Below, piece after piece: positions 1 to 10,271 of a stretch of 64,000 bases of DNA. Position numbers and translations under genes: made by a program. Every line of letters begins with the position of its first letter. Within the stretch, counting starts at the first letter, position 1. Source of the stretch: UBA7236 sp964463165 (GTDB lineage Bacteria; Bacteroidota; Bacteroidia; Chitinophagales; BACL12); the NCBI GenBank assembly GCA_964463165.1, contig CAYXBK010000018.1, forward strand, positions 33,927 to 97,926, given 5' to 3'. Below the pieces are notes generated by a model. It was not told the origin of the DNA. It saw nothing but the letters and a program-made list of their open reading frames with translations, and did not search any database.

Positions 1-39
1 GATCTTTAATTGCGATGAGATGTTTAACACTCAGGTTGC

Positions 40-591
40 TCATTTATCTTCTTTAAAAGGTATGATCCAAACTTTATCGTCCCCACCATTTTCACTCCAT
101 TCCACACGCACTTTTTCACTTGTTACGGCATCAATGGTTTTGCCAACATAATCCGGAGAAATCGGCACATGCCTGCTCAGTCGCCTGTCGATGAGCACGA
201 GCAATTCAATTTTAGCCGGCCGCCCGAAATCAAGTAATGCATCCAGCCCGGCTCGAACGGTCCGGCCGGTATAAAACACATCATCCACCAAAATCACATT
301 TTTATTTTCAATAATGAATTCAATATCAGTTGATTTTGGAATCAATGGCTTATCCTGATGGCGAAAATCGTCGCGGTAAAACGTTGTATCGAGCACACCG
401 TATTCGATGGAAATACCGGGCAATAATTTTCCTAAGGTTGCGAGTATGCGGCCCGAAAGAAACAAGCCCCTGGGTTGTAATCCGATAATACAGGAATTTG
501 AAAAATTGCCGTGGTTTTCAATCAATTGATGACAAAGCCTTTCGATGGTAAGTTCAAATTTGCGGCTGTCGAGAATGATCCGGCTTTGCAT
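40..591 (-). CDS. pyrR: PyrR-type bifunctional pyrimidine regulator / uracil phosphoribosyltransferase
   Basis: A 183-residue type I phosphoribosyltransferase. The PRPP-binding loop reads VILVDDVFYTGRTVRAG, as in PyrR, and an upstream IGLQPRG segment and a late LIDRR segment also fit PyrR. The family binds pyr mRNA to control pyrimidine genes and has uracil phosphoribosyltransferase activity; which role dominates here cannot be seen. The frame is open further upstream, but the ATG at 591 is preferred: the protein then has normal PyrR length and a TATATTTG promoter element lies just 7 bases before it. No other pyr genes are in the window. Confidence 0.85.
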   Translation of the reverse strand: MQSRIILDSRKFELTIERLCHQLIENHGNFSNSCIIGLQPRGLFLSGRILATLGKLLPGISIEYGVLDTTFYRDDFRHQDKPLIPKSTDIEFIIENKNVILVDDVFYTGRTVRAGLDALLDFGRPAKIELLVLIDRRLSRHVPISPDYVGKTIDAVTSEKVRVEWSENGGDDKVWIIPFKEDK

Positions 592-598
592 TAAAACA

Positions 599-606
599 CA
601 AATATA
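599..606 (-). promoter_or_regulatory. Bacteroidetes -7 promoter element of pyrR
   Basis: TATATTTG on the minus strand matches the known Bacteroidetes consensus TAnnTTTG. It ends 7 bases before the pyrR ATG, so the transcript would be almost leaderless. A clear TTG at the -33 position was not found. Confidence 0.5.
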
Positions 607-918
607 AAGCAAACCGGCTGAATCTGAAAACTTCGGTATGCGCTCAATTTGATTATGTCCCGCAAAGGCATGATGCACCTAACGTCAGAAAAATCAAAGC
701 GTTTTTCATTTCTGATCTTTATGGTTTTGCGGGAAACCGGTCATCACCCGAAATCAACCGGTTTTCAATTTTTGGGCAAATCACAGTATTATTGTATCTG
801 ATAATTCCGGGAAACATATCTGCATCCGCTTCTTCAGTCAGCTCAAAGAATCCGATTGATTTTGCCGGTGGCAATTTACTTCCTGCTCTATCGGTAATTT
901 TATTTTAAATCACAGCCA
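607..918. other. Intergenic region between divergent pyrR and the MORN gene
   Basis: No gene is seen. It holds an inverted repeat, AAACCGGT (734-741) and ACCGGTTT (757-764), with a 15-base spacer and no T-run. Because the flanking genes diverge, this is better read as a possible operator than a terminator. A TAATTTTA motif about 18 bases before the ATG at 919 is a weak promoter candidate. Confidence 0.4.
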
Positions 919-3900
919 ATGAAAAGACTAATTGCCCATATCACATGCATCGTTATTTCCGCAATTCTGCCAAATACGATCCTTGCACAGGAAAAGGTCA
1001 AACTGATCAATTCGCATGATATCCTGATGGATGGAATTAAATTATATGAGGATGAAAAATATGAGGAAGCGTACGATAAATTTGATAAAATAGATAAAAA
1101 CGATTCACTGTATATCGCAGCAATGTCGGAAAAAGCATTAACACTGCTGAAACTCGAAAAATATGATGAATCTGCAGCGATCGCAAGAGAAGCACTTCAT
1201 TCTACCGATAAACCCATTCCGCAATTATTTATAAACCTGGGAACTGCACTCGACGATGGTGGTGATAGTATTGAAGCACTTGCTGTCTATGAAAAAGGAA
1301 TTGCATTATTTCCGAAAAACCATTACCTGCTGTTCAATAAAGCCGTAACACTTTACAAACTGGAGCGCTATGAAAATGCAGTTGCCACGCTTAAAGATGT
1401 TCTCGAAATTGCGCCGAAACACGCAGGCACACATTATCTGCTCGGCACCATTGCGGCAGCAGAAGGAAAAACAGTTCTCGCCATGCTGAGCCTGAACACA
1501 TTTTTAATGATCGAACCAAGCACGAACAGATCACAGGCTGCAATTACGTTATTACAAGCTGTGGCTACACAAAAACCATCAGATGAAAAAGCAAAAGGAA
1601 TTAAATTATCGGATGGCGATGATTTTTCCGAGATTGAATTATTGCTGTCAAATAAACTTGCCCTGAATAAAAAATATAAAGTAAATACGGATGTTGAACA
1701 ATTTGATTTCATCCGCCAAAATCATCTCCTTTTTGAAAAACTCGAATACGATGCAAATGATAAAGGATTCTGGATGAAATTTTATGTGCCTTTCTTCAAA
1801 CAATTATTTGATGAAGGAAAATTCGAGGGCTTTTCTTATTATATTTTATTGAATGTGGAAGATGATTATGTGCAAGGCATTCTGAAAAAAAACATGTCAT
1901 CGCTGAAAGAATTTGATGCATGGTGGCCCGATGCATGGTACAGACAACACAGCAAACATCAGTATGTGCTCAACGGTAAGAAAACTGAAGTCCAATTCTG
2001 GTATAGTGAATACGGCCGTTTGCAGCTGATCGGGAATCTGAATAAAACAGGAAAAACGGAAACACTCATTGGCGATTATGAAGCATACAGCGAAAATGGT
2101 TGTTTGAGTGCAAAAGGAAAATTTGATGATGCCGGTACCAAAACAGGCGATTGTTATTATTATGATGATAATGGCAATCTCTCCGAAAAAATTTATTATA
2201 CAAAAAATAAAGCGGATGGAAAATATGTTTCGTACGGAAAGAAAGGAAATATTTTACAGGAATCAAATTATGCTGATGGTATGCTGGACGGTGAAACAAA
2301 AATTTATTATATGTACGGAGGCATCAGCGAGATCAAAAATTTTAAAGCCGATAAACTGGAAGGCCCTTACATAAGTTATTACCGAAACGGAAAAAAAGAA
2401 TATGATGCAAATTATAAGGCCGGTCAGCTGGACGGTGTACTGATTAAATATTATCCCGACGGAAAAAAAGAAAAAGAAACAAATTACAAAGCGGGTTTAC
2501 AAAATGGCCTGTCAACCGAATATTACAGGAATGGCCAAATATCAGCAACTACAAATTACGTCGACGGATTTATTGAAGGGCCCTACAAAACGTATCATAA
2601 CAACGGAAAATTAAGTTCGGAAGGCACTGCAAAAAAAGGAATTAACACGGGGCCGAAAAAAACATATTTTGCAGACGGCACCGTATGGGAAGTTTTTAAT
2701 TATGATGAGACCGGGAAATTAAACGGCACGAAACAAGTATTCGATCATGACGGGAAATTATATTTTGAATGGGATTTTTCGAAAGGTGAAATTTCCGCAT
2801 ACAGATATTATGATAAAAAAGGAACCGTTTTGAGTGAAGGAAAACGCAAACTCACAAAATTTCCATTCACAGGATATTTTGAAGACGGCACCAAACGATT
2901 TGAAGGGGATTACGACGGCTCCGAACAAAACGGCGTTTGGAAATATTACGACCGGTATGGAAATATCTCCTCTGAAGAACCTTATGTAAAAGGCGCAACC
3001 GACGGCTTGCTCAAATCATATCATAAAAACGGCAAACTCGATTACCAGGTAAATTATGAAAAGGGAATTCGGGATGGTTATTATGAAGAATATTTTATGA
3101 ACGGAAAAATGGCGCAGCAGGGCTGGTATAAGGAAGGCGAAAAGGAAGGGTACTGGCAACAGTATTTTGCAAACGGCAATATGCAGCGCAATTTATATTT
3201 TGTTGATGACATGCAGCATGGCTGGCAAAATTATTATGATGAAAAAGGCAAACTGGAATCTGTTTATTATATGGAGTATGGTCATACACTGAAAATTGTT
3301 GATTGTGATACATCCGGAAATCCGATTGATACAATTGATGTGCAAAAAGAAAATTATGTGCTCACTCAATCGCATTACAATGGTGCTCCTTATTTTGTGG
3401 GGGAATATAAAAATGGTGATGCCGACGGATCTTATAAATGGTACGGGCCGGGCGGACAAATTATTACAGAAGGAAATTTCATCGACGATGAGCGTGATGG
3501 TTTGTGGAAATGGTATGATATCAACGGCAAAATCACCTCTGAAGGAAATTATGATTACGGCGCTACCGACGGCACGTGGAAAGATTATTGGGACAACGGA
3601 AAAGTTTCTTATCAGCGCTCCTATCTTATCGGCTCGCAGGAAGGTGATTTGATCCGCTATCATAAAAACGGACAAACAGATATGCAGGGGCCTTATCTGA
3701 GTGATGAAAGAAACGGAACATTCAATTATTACGATGAAACAGGTGCATTACAGATCATAAAATATTTTTCAAACGGCAAGATCATTGGTTACAGTTATAA
3801 CGGCACCGACGGAAAACCTGTAGCCATGATTCCGGTTATAAACGGAACAGGAACACTCACCGCTTATTATCAAAATGGTAAAAAGTCTGTTGAATACTCT

Positions 3901-4221
3901 ATGTCAAAAGGTATGTTTGATGGAAAGTATATAGAATATTTTTCAAACGGAAAGGTGTATGAAGAATCATTTTATAAAAACGACGAACTGGACGGCGACC
4001 GCAAAATATATTATTCTTCAGGAAAATTGCGTTATGATGAACATTATAAAGACGGACTCGAAAACGGGATGCATTCAATTTACGGAGAAGACGGCAAATT
4101 AATGGAAACCGGAACATACTATTACGGCGACCGGTATGGCGAACGCATTCTTTACAATTCCGCAGGCAAAATCACAAAAACCATATTTTACTACAACGAT
4201 AAAATTGTGTATGAAAAATAA
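919..4221 (+). CDS. Secreted TPR plus MORN-variant (YwqK-like) repeat protein
   Basis: 1,100 residues. It starts with a signal peptide ending near ILAQ, followed by TPR-type helical repeats (about residues 30-215) and a non-repeat linker (about 230-380). From about 385 to the end it consists of tandem MORN-variant repeats of roughly 23 residues, with the pattern YY-x-x-G-K and YKxGxxxG. MORN-variant proteins are common in Bacteroidota and their role is mostly unknown; exported ones probably act as repetitive scaffolds in the envelope. Its last 11 bases overlap the start of the next gene, so the two are probably translationally coupled. The repeats make long spurious frames on the other strand. 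Confidence 0.85.
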   Translation: MKRLIAHITCIVISAILPNTILAQEKVKLINSHDILMDGIKLYEDEKYEEAYDKFDKIDKNDSLYIAAMSEKALTLLKLEKYDESAAIAREALHSTDKPIPQLFINLGTALDDGGDSIEALAVYEKGIALFPKNHYLLFNKAVTLYKLERYENAVATLKDVLEIAPKHAGTHYLLGTIAAAEGKTVLAMLSLNTFLMIEPSTNRSQAAITLLQAVATQKPSDEKAKGIKLSDGDDFSEIELLLSNKLALNKKYKVNTDVEQFDFIRQNHLLFEKLEYDANDKGFWMKFYVPFFKQLFDEGKFEGFSYYILLNVEDDYVQGILKKNMSSLKEFDAWWPDAWYRQHSKHQYVLNGKKTEVQFWYSEYGRLQLIGNLNKTGKTETLIGDYEAYSENGCLSAKGKFDDAGTKTGDCYYYDDNGNLSEKIYYTKNKADGKYVSYGKKGNILQESNYADGMLDGETKIYYMYGGISEIKNFKADKLEGPYISYYRNGKKEYDANYKAGQLDGVLIKYYPDGKKEKETNYKAGLQNGLSTEYYRNGQISATTNYVDGFIEGPYKTYHNNGKLSSEGTAKKGINTGPKKTYFADGTVWEVFNYDETGKLNGTKQVFDHDGKLYFEWDFSKGEISAYRYYDKKGTVLSEGKRKLTKFPFTGYFEDGTKRFEGDYDGSEQNGVWKYYDRYGNISSEEPYVKGATDGLLKSYHKNGKLDYQVNYEKGIRDGYYEEYFMNGKMAQQGWYKEGEKEGYWQQYFANGNMQRNLYFVDDMQHGWQNYYDEKGKLESVYYMEYGHTLKIVDCDTSGNPIDTIDVQKENYVLTQSHYNGAPYFVGEYKNGDADGSYKWYGPGGQIITEGNFIDDERDGLWKWYDINGKITSEGNYDYGATDGTWKDYWDNGKVSYQRSYLIGSQEGDLIRYHKNGQTDMQGPYLSDERNGTFNYYDETGALQIIKYFSNGKIIGYSYNGTDGKPVAMIPVINGTGTLTAYYQNGKKSVEYSMSKGMFDGKYIEYFSNGKVYEESFYKNDELDGDRKIYYSSGKLRYDEHYKDGLENGMHSIYGEDGKLMETGTYYYGDRYGERILYNSAGKITKTIFYYNDKIVYEK

Positions 4222-6151
4222 ATCTATCCGCAGCACACAAACCTTATTTACCTGCATCTTTTTTCTCCTTGCTCATGCGGCATTTGCGCAACCTGCAGAA
4301 GATCTTAAAAAATACCAGTCGAAATATCCGGGCGAACCTGCTATTTATGTTGCAAATGAGGAGCATGTTGAGATCTCCGTTAAAAAAGGTGAACTGGAAA
4401 TTTATTCCACAACGCATGAGGACCTCATGCTGATGCAGGACAACAGTACGATGTACAGCGACGGCAGCGTAGCATATTCAGGATGGACACCACTTGTTGA
4501 TATTGCAGCAAAAACACTTGTTCCCGATGGTTCAAAATATAAATCGGTGGAAGTAAGTGATTTCAAAACAAAAGACCTGATGGATGGAAATGTTTTTCAC
4601 GATGATTCCAAAGAAAAAACATTTTATTATCCGTCGATCGTGAAAGGTTCAAGAATGATACTTGATTATACGTTGTTTATTAAAGAACCGCGTTTTTTAC
4701 CTTCATTTATGTTCGGCAGTTTTTGTCCGATCGAAAATTGTTCTTATTCAATTACCTGTCCTGATGATGTTGAACTGGAAATTGTTTACAATAACACGGA
4801 TGCACAACAATTAAATTTTACAAAAACAAGCTCAAAAGGAAATACCGTGTATGCGTGGAAATGGAATGGCGTACCAAAACTTGATATAGAATCTTCAGCT
4901 CCGGCAATCCGCTATTATGCACCGCATCTTGTTGTATATATTAAAAGTTATATGAAGAACGGAAAGAAAGAAAATGTGATCACGGGAATTCCCGACCTCT
5001 ATAAATATTATTACAATTTCACAAATAATCCGGATCCCGATAATCAGGCTGAATTAAAAGAAATTGTCGACTCGCTCACAAAAGGAATTACAAATGAAGA
5101 AGATAAAGTAAAAAACATTTTTTACTGGGTGCAGGATAATATTAAATACGTTGCATTTGAAGCAGGCCTTGAAGGATTTGTGCCGCGTCATGCATCCACC
5201 GTTTGTTCGAAACGTTACGGTGATTGCAAAGACATGGCAAATATTTTAACTACCATGCTCACCATGGCGGATATTGAAGCGCATTTAACCTGGATCGGTA
5301 CAAGAGATATACCTTACAGCTATCACCAGGTGCCAACACCGTTAAGCGACAATCATATGATCTGCGCATACAAATCAGCAAGCGGTTATAAATTTCTGGA
5401 TGCAACAGCTTCTTATATTCCATTCGGCATGCCTACTCCTTTTATTCAGGGAAAAGAAGCTTTGATAAAAATCGATAAGGAAAATTTCGATCTTGTGAAA
5501 GTGCCGGAAACAGAACCTGAAAAAAATCTGCTGGAAGAAACAATTCAGTTGAAACTGGACGGCGATAAACTCATCGGCAAATCAACAAGTCATTATACCG
5601 GTTATGTGGATATGATATTTACCGAATTATTTAAAAATGTAAAACCGGCGGATAAAAAGAAAGTAATGGATGCAATTTATGAGATCGGCAATAATACATT
5701 TACACTCGACACGATCTATGAGGAGAATTTATTTGAACGGGATAAAGAATTTTTCATTCACTACACATTTAATTTAAAAAATTACGCCAAAGTGAACGGC
5801 GATAAAATTTATATTAACCTCTCTCTTGACAAAGACCTTTCAGGAGATAAAATAAAAGACGACAGGGTTGCCCCGGTGGAGGAAGAATATAAAAAGACAT
5901 TAAAGCGCCATGTCAGTTTTGAAATTCCGGAAGGATACGAAGTGGAATTCATCCCCGAAAGCTCATCATTTGATAATGATATGTTCAGCTATCAGGTACA
6001 ATTTGCAAAAGAAGGAAATCAGGTAACAATGCATTCAAATATTGTTGTGAATTACCTGATGCTCAATAAATCCGAATTCCCGGAATGGAATAAAATGATA
6101 AAACAAATGAATTCCGTTTACAATGAAGTTGTGATCCTTAAAAAGAAATAA
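4211..6151 (+). CDS. Secreted DUF3857 / transglutaminase-like protein with intact triad
   Basis: 646 residues from the ATG at 4211, which gives a proper signal peptide (cleavage near AFAQ); earlier in-frame starts would add a non-signal extension. A DUF3857 beta domain is followed by a transglutaminase-like core with the motif RYGDCKDMAN. C339, H382 (in DNHMI) and D397 (in KFLDAT) fit the family's Cys-His-Asp triad. A beta-rich C-terminal domain follows. The start overlaps the preceding MORN gene by 11 bases and the next gene begins 2 bases after the stop, so it sits in an operon. Such proteins are periplasmic or outer-membrane associated; the substrate is unknown. Confidence 0.85.
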   Translation: MKNKSIRSTQTLFTCIFFLLAHAAFAQPAEDLKKYQSKYPGEPAIYVANEEHVEISVKKGELEIYSTTHEDLMLMQDNSTMYSDGSVAYSGWTPLVDIAAKTLVPDGSKYKSVEVSDFKTKDLMDGNVFHDDSKEKTFYYPSIVKGSRMILDYTLFIKEPRFLPSFMFGSFCPIENCSYSITCPDDVELEIVYNNTDAQQLNFTKTSSKGNTVYAWKWNGVPKLDIESSAPAIRYYAPHLVVYIKSYMKNGKKENVITGIPDLYKYYYNFTNNPDPDNQAELKEIVDSLTKGITNEEDKVKNIFYWVQDNIKYVAFEAGLEGFVPRHASTVCSKRYGDCKDMANILTTMLTMADIEAHLTWIGTRDIPYSYHQVPTPLSDNHMICAYKSASGYKFLDATASYIPFGMPTPFIQGKEALIKIDKENFDLVKVPETEPEKNLLEETIQLKLDGDKLIGKSTSHYTGYVDMIFTELFKNVKPADKKKVMDAIYEIGNNTFTLDTIYEENLFERDKEFFIHYTFNLKNYAKVNGDKIYINLSLDKDLSGDKIKDDRVAPVEEEYKKTLKRHVSFEIPEGYEVEFIPESSSFDNDMFSYQVQFAKEGNQVTMHSNIVVNYLMLNKSEFPEWNKMIKQMNSVYNEVVILKKK

Positions 6152-6153
6152 AA

Positions 6154-8121
6154 ATGAAAACCATACTGATTACTTCGCTCCTTTTCCTTTCGGCACTTGC
6201 CGGAAAATCGCAGGATGCAACTATTTTAAACTACGACTGGGATAAAACGCCTGCACTGCACAAGCTGAGCGAAACAGATATGAAGATACCCGAACTTGTG
6301 CTGAAAGATAAAACAACGGTAGAATTTGCATATAATAAAAAAGGAGATCTTGAAGCCTATAAATTACATCATGTGATTATCCGGGTTAATTCCGACGATG
6401 CGATCAACAACAATAACAAAATCTATCTCCCGTATTACAATTCAAGCGATATGGTGAATCAGAAAGTGCGTGTGATCAACAGCAAGGGAAAAGTAATTAC
6501 GCTTGGTGAAAATGATATCAAAGAATCAAAGGATGAAGAAACGGAAAGTACTTACCGTTATTTTGCACTACAGGGCGTTGATCTCGGCAGTGAAATAGAA
6601 TATTATTTCCTGTTACATTCAAATGCGAATTTAACAGGCACGCAAATTACGCTGCAAAGTTCTTATCCGAAAAAAGATGTTGAATTCACCCTGATCACTC
6701 CGTGGAACCTCGGCATGGCAACAAAATCATATAACGGTCTCCCGGAAATGACGAAAGATTCGATAAATGAAGAAATCAATATATTAAGCATTCATCTCGA
6801 CAGTATTGAAGGATTGAAAGATGAAGATTTTTCAAACCGCGATGCACATCTCAAATACCTTGTTTACAAACTGGATAAAAATGTTGCAACAAATAAAAAA
6901 GATCTTGTCCGCTATGGCAGTTATGCAGAAGCAATTTATACAGGGGTCTACACCGATCCGGAAAGTTCGGATATGAAAAAAATACAGAAACTTATCAAAG
7001 ACATGAATGTGAATGCGATAAGTGATCCGGAACAAAAAGCACGGGCTGTGGAAGATTATATCAAAACACATTTCCAGATCTATGATGCATATGATGCGGT
7101 ACTTGAAAATGTTTCCGATATACTTGAAAATAAAGCGATTAATGAATTCGGCATGCTGAAAATGCTCGCACATATTTTTACAATTCTTGATATTGATCAT
7201 CAGCTGGTTTTAACATGCAACCGCTATGATGTGAAATTTGACCCCGATTTTGAGTCCTACAATTTCCTTGAAACATACCTGATCTATTTTCCCAAATTCG
7301 GCAAATACATGACTCCGGGTGATCAGTTTGCAAGACTTGGCTATTTATCACCGGGATTAAATAATAATTATGGTTTGTTTATAAAACCGGTTGAAGTGGG
7401 TGATTTTAAAAGCGGTGTCGGGCAGGTAAAATTCATTGACCCGCTCCCCTATGATAAATCAACCGACGACCTGTATATTGATGTTGATCTGAATGCAGAA
7501 ATTGTAAATCCCGTATACAAGATTCACCGCGAACAAACGGGATATTACGCACAATCCATTCAGATGATTTATGGTTTGCTTGATGCGGATCGTCAGAAAG
7601 AATTACGTGAAAGCCAGATCACTTTTATTTCGCAGGATGCGGATGTGGAAGAAGTGCAGGTTGAAAACGGAACGAGTGAATTATTCGGGATAAAACCTTT
7701 GATCACCGATGGAAAATTTTCCACGCCACAGTTTATTGAGAAAGCAGGAACAAAATATTTATTCAATATCGGATTATTGATCGGGCCGCAGGCGGAAATG
7801 TATCAGGATGAAGAACGCAAACTCGAAGTGGAAAATGATTTTAACCGCTGGTATCACCGCGAATTATCGTTTGTTATGCCGGAGGGTTATCAGTGCACAA
7901 ATCTCAGCGATTTGAATATGGATGTTTTTCAGGAAAAAAACGGTGACCGCACAATGACTTTCACATCAAAATATACTGTAACCGGCAATACGGTTAAAGT
8001 CGTGATCGATGAATATTATAAACAAATCATCTGGCCATTGTCCGAATTTGAAGCATACCGAAAAGTGATAAACGCATCAGCCGATTTCAATAAAGTATCG
8101 CTCGTATTAGAACCGAAATAA
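6154..8121 (+). CDS. Secreted DUF3857 protein with degenerate transglutaminase core
   Basis: 655 residues with a signal peptide (cleavage near GKSQ). The DUF3857 N-terminal domain is well conserved (VKLHHVIIRVNS-like segment, RYFALQGVDLGSEIEY). In the transglutaminase-like region the active GDCK motif of the upstream gene is replaced by GMLK (residues 333-336), so the nucleophilic Cys is gone. The positions matching the His and Asp are also not conserved. It is most likely a non-catalytic binding or structural paralogue. It begins 2 bases after the upstream gene and is followed by a close paralogue. Confidence 0.8.
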   Translation: MKTILITSLLFLSALAGKSQDATILNYDWDKTPALHKLSETDMKIPELVLKDKTTVEFAYNKKGDLEAYKLHHVIIRVNSDDAINNNNKIYLPYYNSSDMVNQKVRVINSKGKVITLGENDIKESKDEETESTYRYFALQGVDLGSEIEYYFLLHSNANLTGTQITLQSSYPKKDVEFTLITPWNLGMATKSYNGLPEMTKDSINEEINILSIHLDSIEGLKDEDFSNRDAHLKYLVYKLDKNVATNKKDLVRYGSYAEAIYTGVYTDPESSDMKKIQKLIKDMNVNAISDPEQKARAVEDYIKTHFQIYDAYDAVLENVSDILENKAINEFGMLKMLAHIFTILDIDHQLVLTCNRYDVKFDPDFESYNFLETYLIYFPKFGKYMTPGDQFARLGYLSPGLNNNYGLFIKPVEVGDFKSGVGQVKFIDPLPYDKSTDDLYIDVDLNAEIVNPVYKIHREQTGYYAQSIQMIYGLLDADRQKELRESQITFISQDADVEEVQVENGTSELFGIKPLITDGKFSTPQFIEKAGTKYLFNIGLLIGPQAEMYQDEERKLEVENDFNRWYHRELSFVMPEGYQCTNLSDLNMDVFQEKNGDRTMTFTSKYTVTGNTVKVVIDEYYKQIIWPLSEFEAYRKVINASADFNKVSLVLEPK

Positions 8122-8215
8122 ATTCCTGTTCGACTGTCAAACCCTTTTCTTATTTCCTCACTGCTTTTAAAGGTGAAGAAAATGAATTACAATTGTATGA
8201 TTTAAATTACACCAT

Positions 8216-10177
8216 ATGAAACACTGTCTTACCCTCCTGTTCGTAATTTTTCAACTCACCTCAAAAGCGCAGGATCCAACGGTATTGGATTTTGATTGGG
8301 AAAGATCTCCCGTTCTCCATAAACTGAGTACTGGAGATCAGCAATTGCCTGAACTTGTTTTGCAGGACCAGGTGACAATGGAATTTGTTTTTAACAAAAA
8401 AGGTGAGCTTGAATTTTACAAATTACAGCACGTGATCATCAGGGTAAATTCAGATGAAGCGATCAACCAGAACAATAAAGTATATATTCCCTTTTACAAT
8501 ACAGGTGAGCTGATCAAACAAAAAGTGCGTGTCATCAACAGCAAAGGCAAAGTGATCAATCTTGATGAAGGTGATATAAAAGAATACCAGGATGAATCAA
8601 CCGGCAGAGTGCTCAAATATTTTGCGCTTGAAGGAATTGATATGGGCAGTGAAATAGATTATTTTTTCGTATTAAACAATAAGCCGAATTACAGCGGCAC
8701 GCAAATCTTTCTTCAATCAGAAACGCCGAAAAGGAATGTTGAATTTACATTGATCACGCCATCCAATCTCATCATGGCAACAAAATGTTATAATAATCTA
8801 CCGGAACCATCGAAAGAAATTGCAAGTGATATGAATATCCTGCGGGTAAAAGTGGATACGATGCCCGCATTGAAGGACGAAGATTTTTCAAACTGGGATG
8901 CCCACCTCATGAAAATTGTTTATAAACTGGATAAAAATACAGCGAACGGAAAAACAGACCTCACAAATTATAATAATTTCTCCTCTATGATCTATTCCAT
9001 TGTGTACGATGATCTGAGTGGTGCTGCAGAAAAAAAATTAAAAACATTTATAAAGGAAAATAATTTTGCCGCCATAACAAATAAGGAAGATCAGATTCGT
9101 GCGGTGGAGGATACAATAAAATCAAGGTTTAAAATTCGTGCGCTGGATAATCCCGAATTATCGGATATTGAGGCAATTCTGAAAGATCGTATTGCCGATG
9201 ATATGGGAATTTTAAAACTCTATGCACAGATATATGCGCAGCTTGGCATTACAAATGAAATTGTAGTAACCTGCAGCAGGTATAATGCAATGTTTGACCC
9301 CGAATTTGAAAGCTATAATTTCCTTGAAACATTTTTATTTTATTTCCCTGCAATTCAGAAATATCTGGACCCTTCGGACAGATATTCGAGATTAGGTTTT
9401 GTTGATTACGATTATACGGATACATACGGTTTATTTATTAAAACCGTGGAGGCAGGTGGATTTAAATCCGGTGCGGGCCAGATAAAATATATTGAGCCGG
9501 TTGATTATACTTTGACAAGAGATGAAATATTAATGGATGTGGATCTGAATAAAGGATTGGAAAATCCCGTCTATCACGTGCACAGATCGGAAAACGGTTA
9601 CCATATCCGGTACAATCATCTTGTATATGATATGCTCGACGCAAACGATCAGAATGAAATAAAAGAAAGTCAGGTATTGTATTTCAGCGATGATGCAGAT
9701 ATTCAGGAAGTAAAATTATTAAACACACGTGCCGTTGATTACGGGAAATTACCACTTGTAACCGATGCGAAATTTACATCTGCAAAATTTTTGGAAAAGG
9801 CCGGGAAAAATTATTTATTTAATGTCGGCCTGCTCATCGGGCCACAGGCAGAGCTGTATAAAAATACCGAGCGGCAGCTTCCTGTTGAATATAATTATGC
9901 GAAATGGTATTACCGTGAAATCACTTTTACGATTCCTGACGGATTTAGCTGTCCGAACCTTGCTGATCTGAATAAAGATATTTACCAGGAAAAAAACGGC
10001 AAGCGCACAATGACGTTTACATCTTCGTATACACAAACAGGTAATACCGTGAAAGTGATCATTAATGAATATTACAGTGAAATTGTCCTGCCGGTTGAAG
10101 AATTCGAAGATTTCAGAAGGGTGATCAATGCATCTGCTGATTTTAATAAGATCGCCCTGGTGCTGGAACCGAAATAA
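8216..10177 (+). CDS. Secreted DUF3857 protein, second degenerate paralogue
   Basis: 653 residues, closely similar over its whole length to the gene just upstream (shared YNFLET, SEIDYFF and the LVLEPK C-terminus), so a tandem duplication. It has a signal peptide ending near SKAQ. The catalytic motif is GILK instead of GDCK, again without the Cys, and the His/Asp positions are lost too. The gap to the previous gene is 94 bases with no terminator seen, so it is probably in the same transcript or follows a weak internal promoter. It probably works with the active enzyme encoded at 4211, but this is inference. Confidence 0.8.
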   Translation: MKHCLTLLFVIFQLTSKAQDPTVLDFDWERSPVLHKLSTGDQQLPELVLQDQVTMEFVFNKKGELEFYKLQHVIIRVNSDEAINQNNKVYIPFYNTGELIKQKVRVINSKGKVINLDEGDIKEYQDESTGRVLKYFALEGIDMGSEIDYFFVLNNKPNYSGTQIFLQSETPKRNVEFTLITPSNLIMATKCYNNLPEPSKEIASDMNILRVKVDTMPALKDEDFSNWDAHLMKIVYKLDKNTANGKTDLTNYNNFSSMIYSIVYDDLSGAAEKKLKTFIKENNFAAITNKEDQIRAVEDTIKSRFKIRALDNPELSDIEAILKDRIADDMGILKLYAQIYAQLGITNEIVVTCSRYNAMFDPEFESYNFLETFLFYFPAIQKYLDPSDRYSRLGFVDYDYTDTYGLFIKTVEAGGFKSGAGQIKYIEPVDYTLTRDEILMDVDLNKGLENPVYHVHRSENGYHIRYNHLVYDMLDANDQNEIKESQVLYFSDDADIQEVKLLNTRAVDYGKLPLVTDAKFTSAKFLEKAGKNYLFNVGLLIGPQAELYKNTERQLPVEYNYAKWYYREITFTIPDGFSCPNLADLNKDIYQEKNGKRTMTFTSSYTQTGNTVKVIINEYYSEIVLPVEEFEDFRRVINASADFNKIALVLEPK

Positions 10178-10183
10178 AGAAAG

Positions 10184-10204
10184 GAGCCAGGTGAAAGTAG
10201 ACAG
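10184..10204. repeat. Short heptamer-period repeat (three degenerate units)
   Basis: The bases read GAGCCAG, GTGAAAG, TAGACAG, a weak 7-bp period sharing units with the copies at 20217 and 45233. It lies just after the stop codon at 10177. Confidence 0.35.
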
Positions 10205-10271
10205 AGATTGACGAAATATCGATGCTTGAAATTAAGTTTGACATGCCAATCCGGCAAAATAATTAAATCCT

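Noticed and set aside
734..764. Inverted repeat AAACCGGT/ACCGGTTT as a terminator
   Set aside because: It lies between divergent genes and has no T-run, so there is no transcript for it to end.
3193..3675. 160-residue minus-strand frame
   Set aside because: It is an antisense shadow of the MORN repeats, with the biased composition expected from repeated codons.
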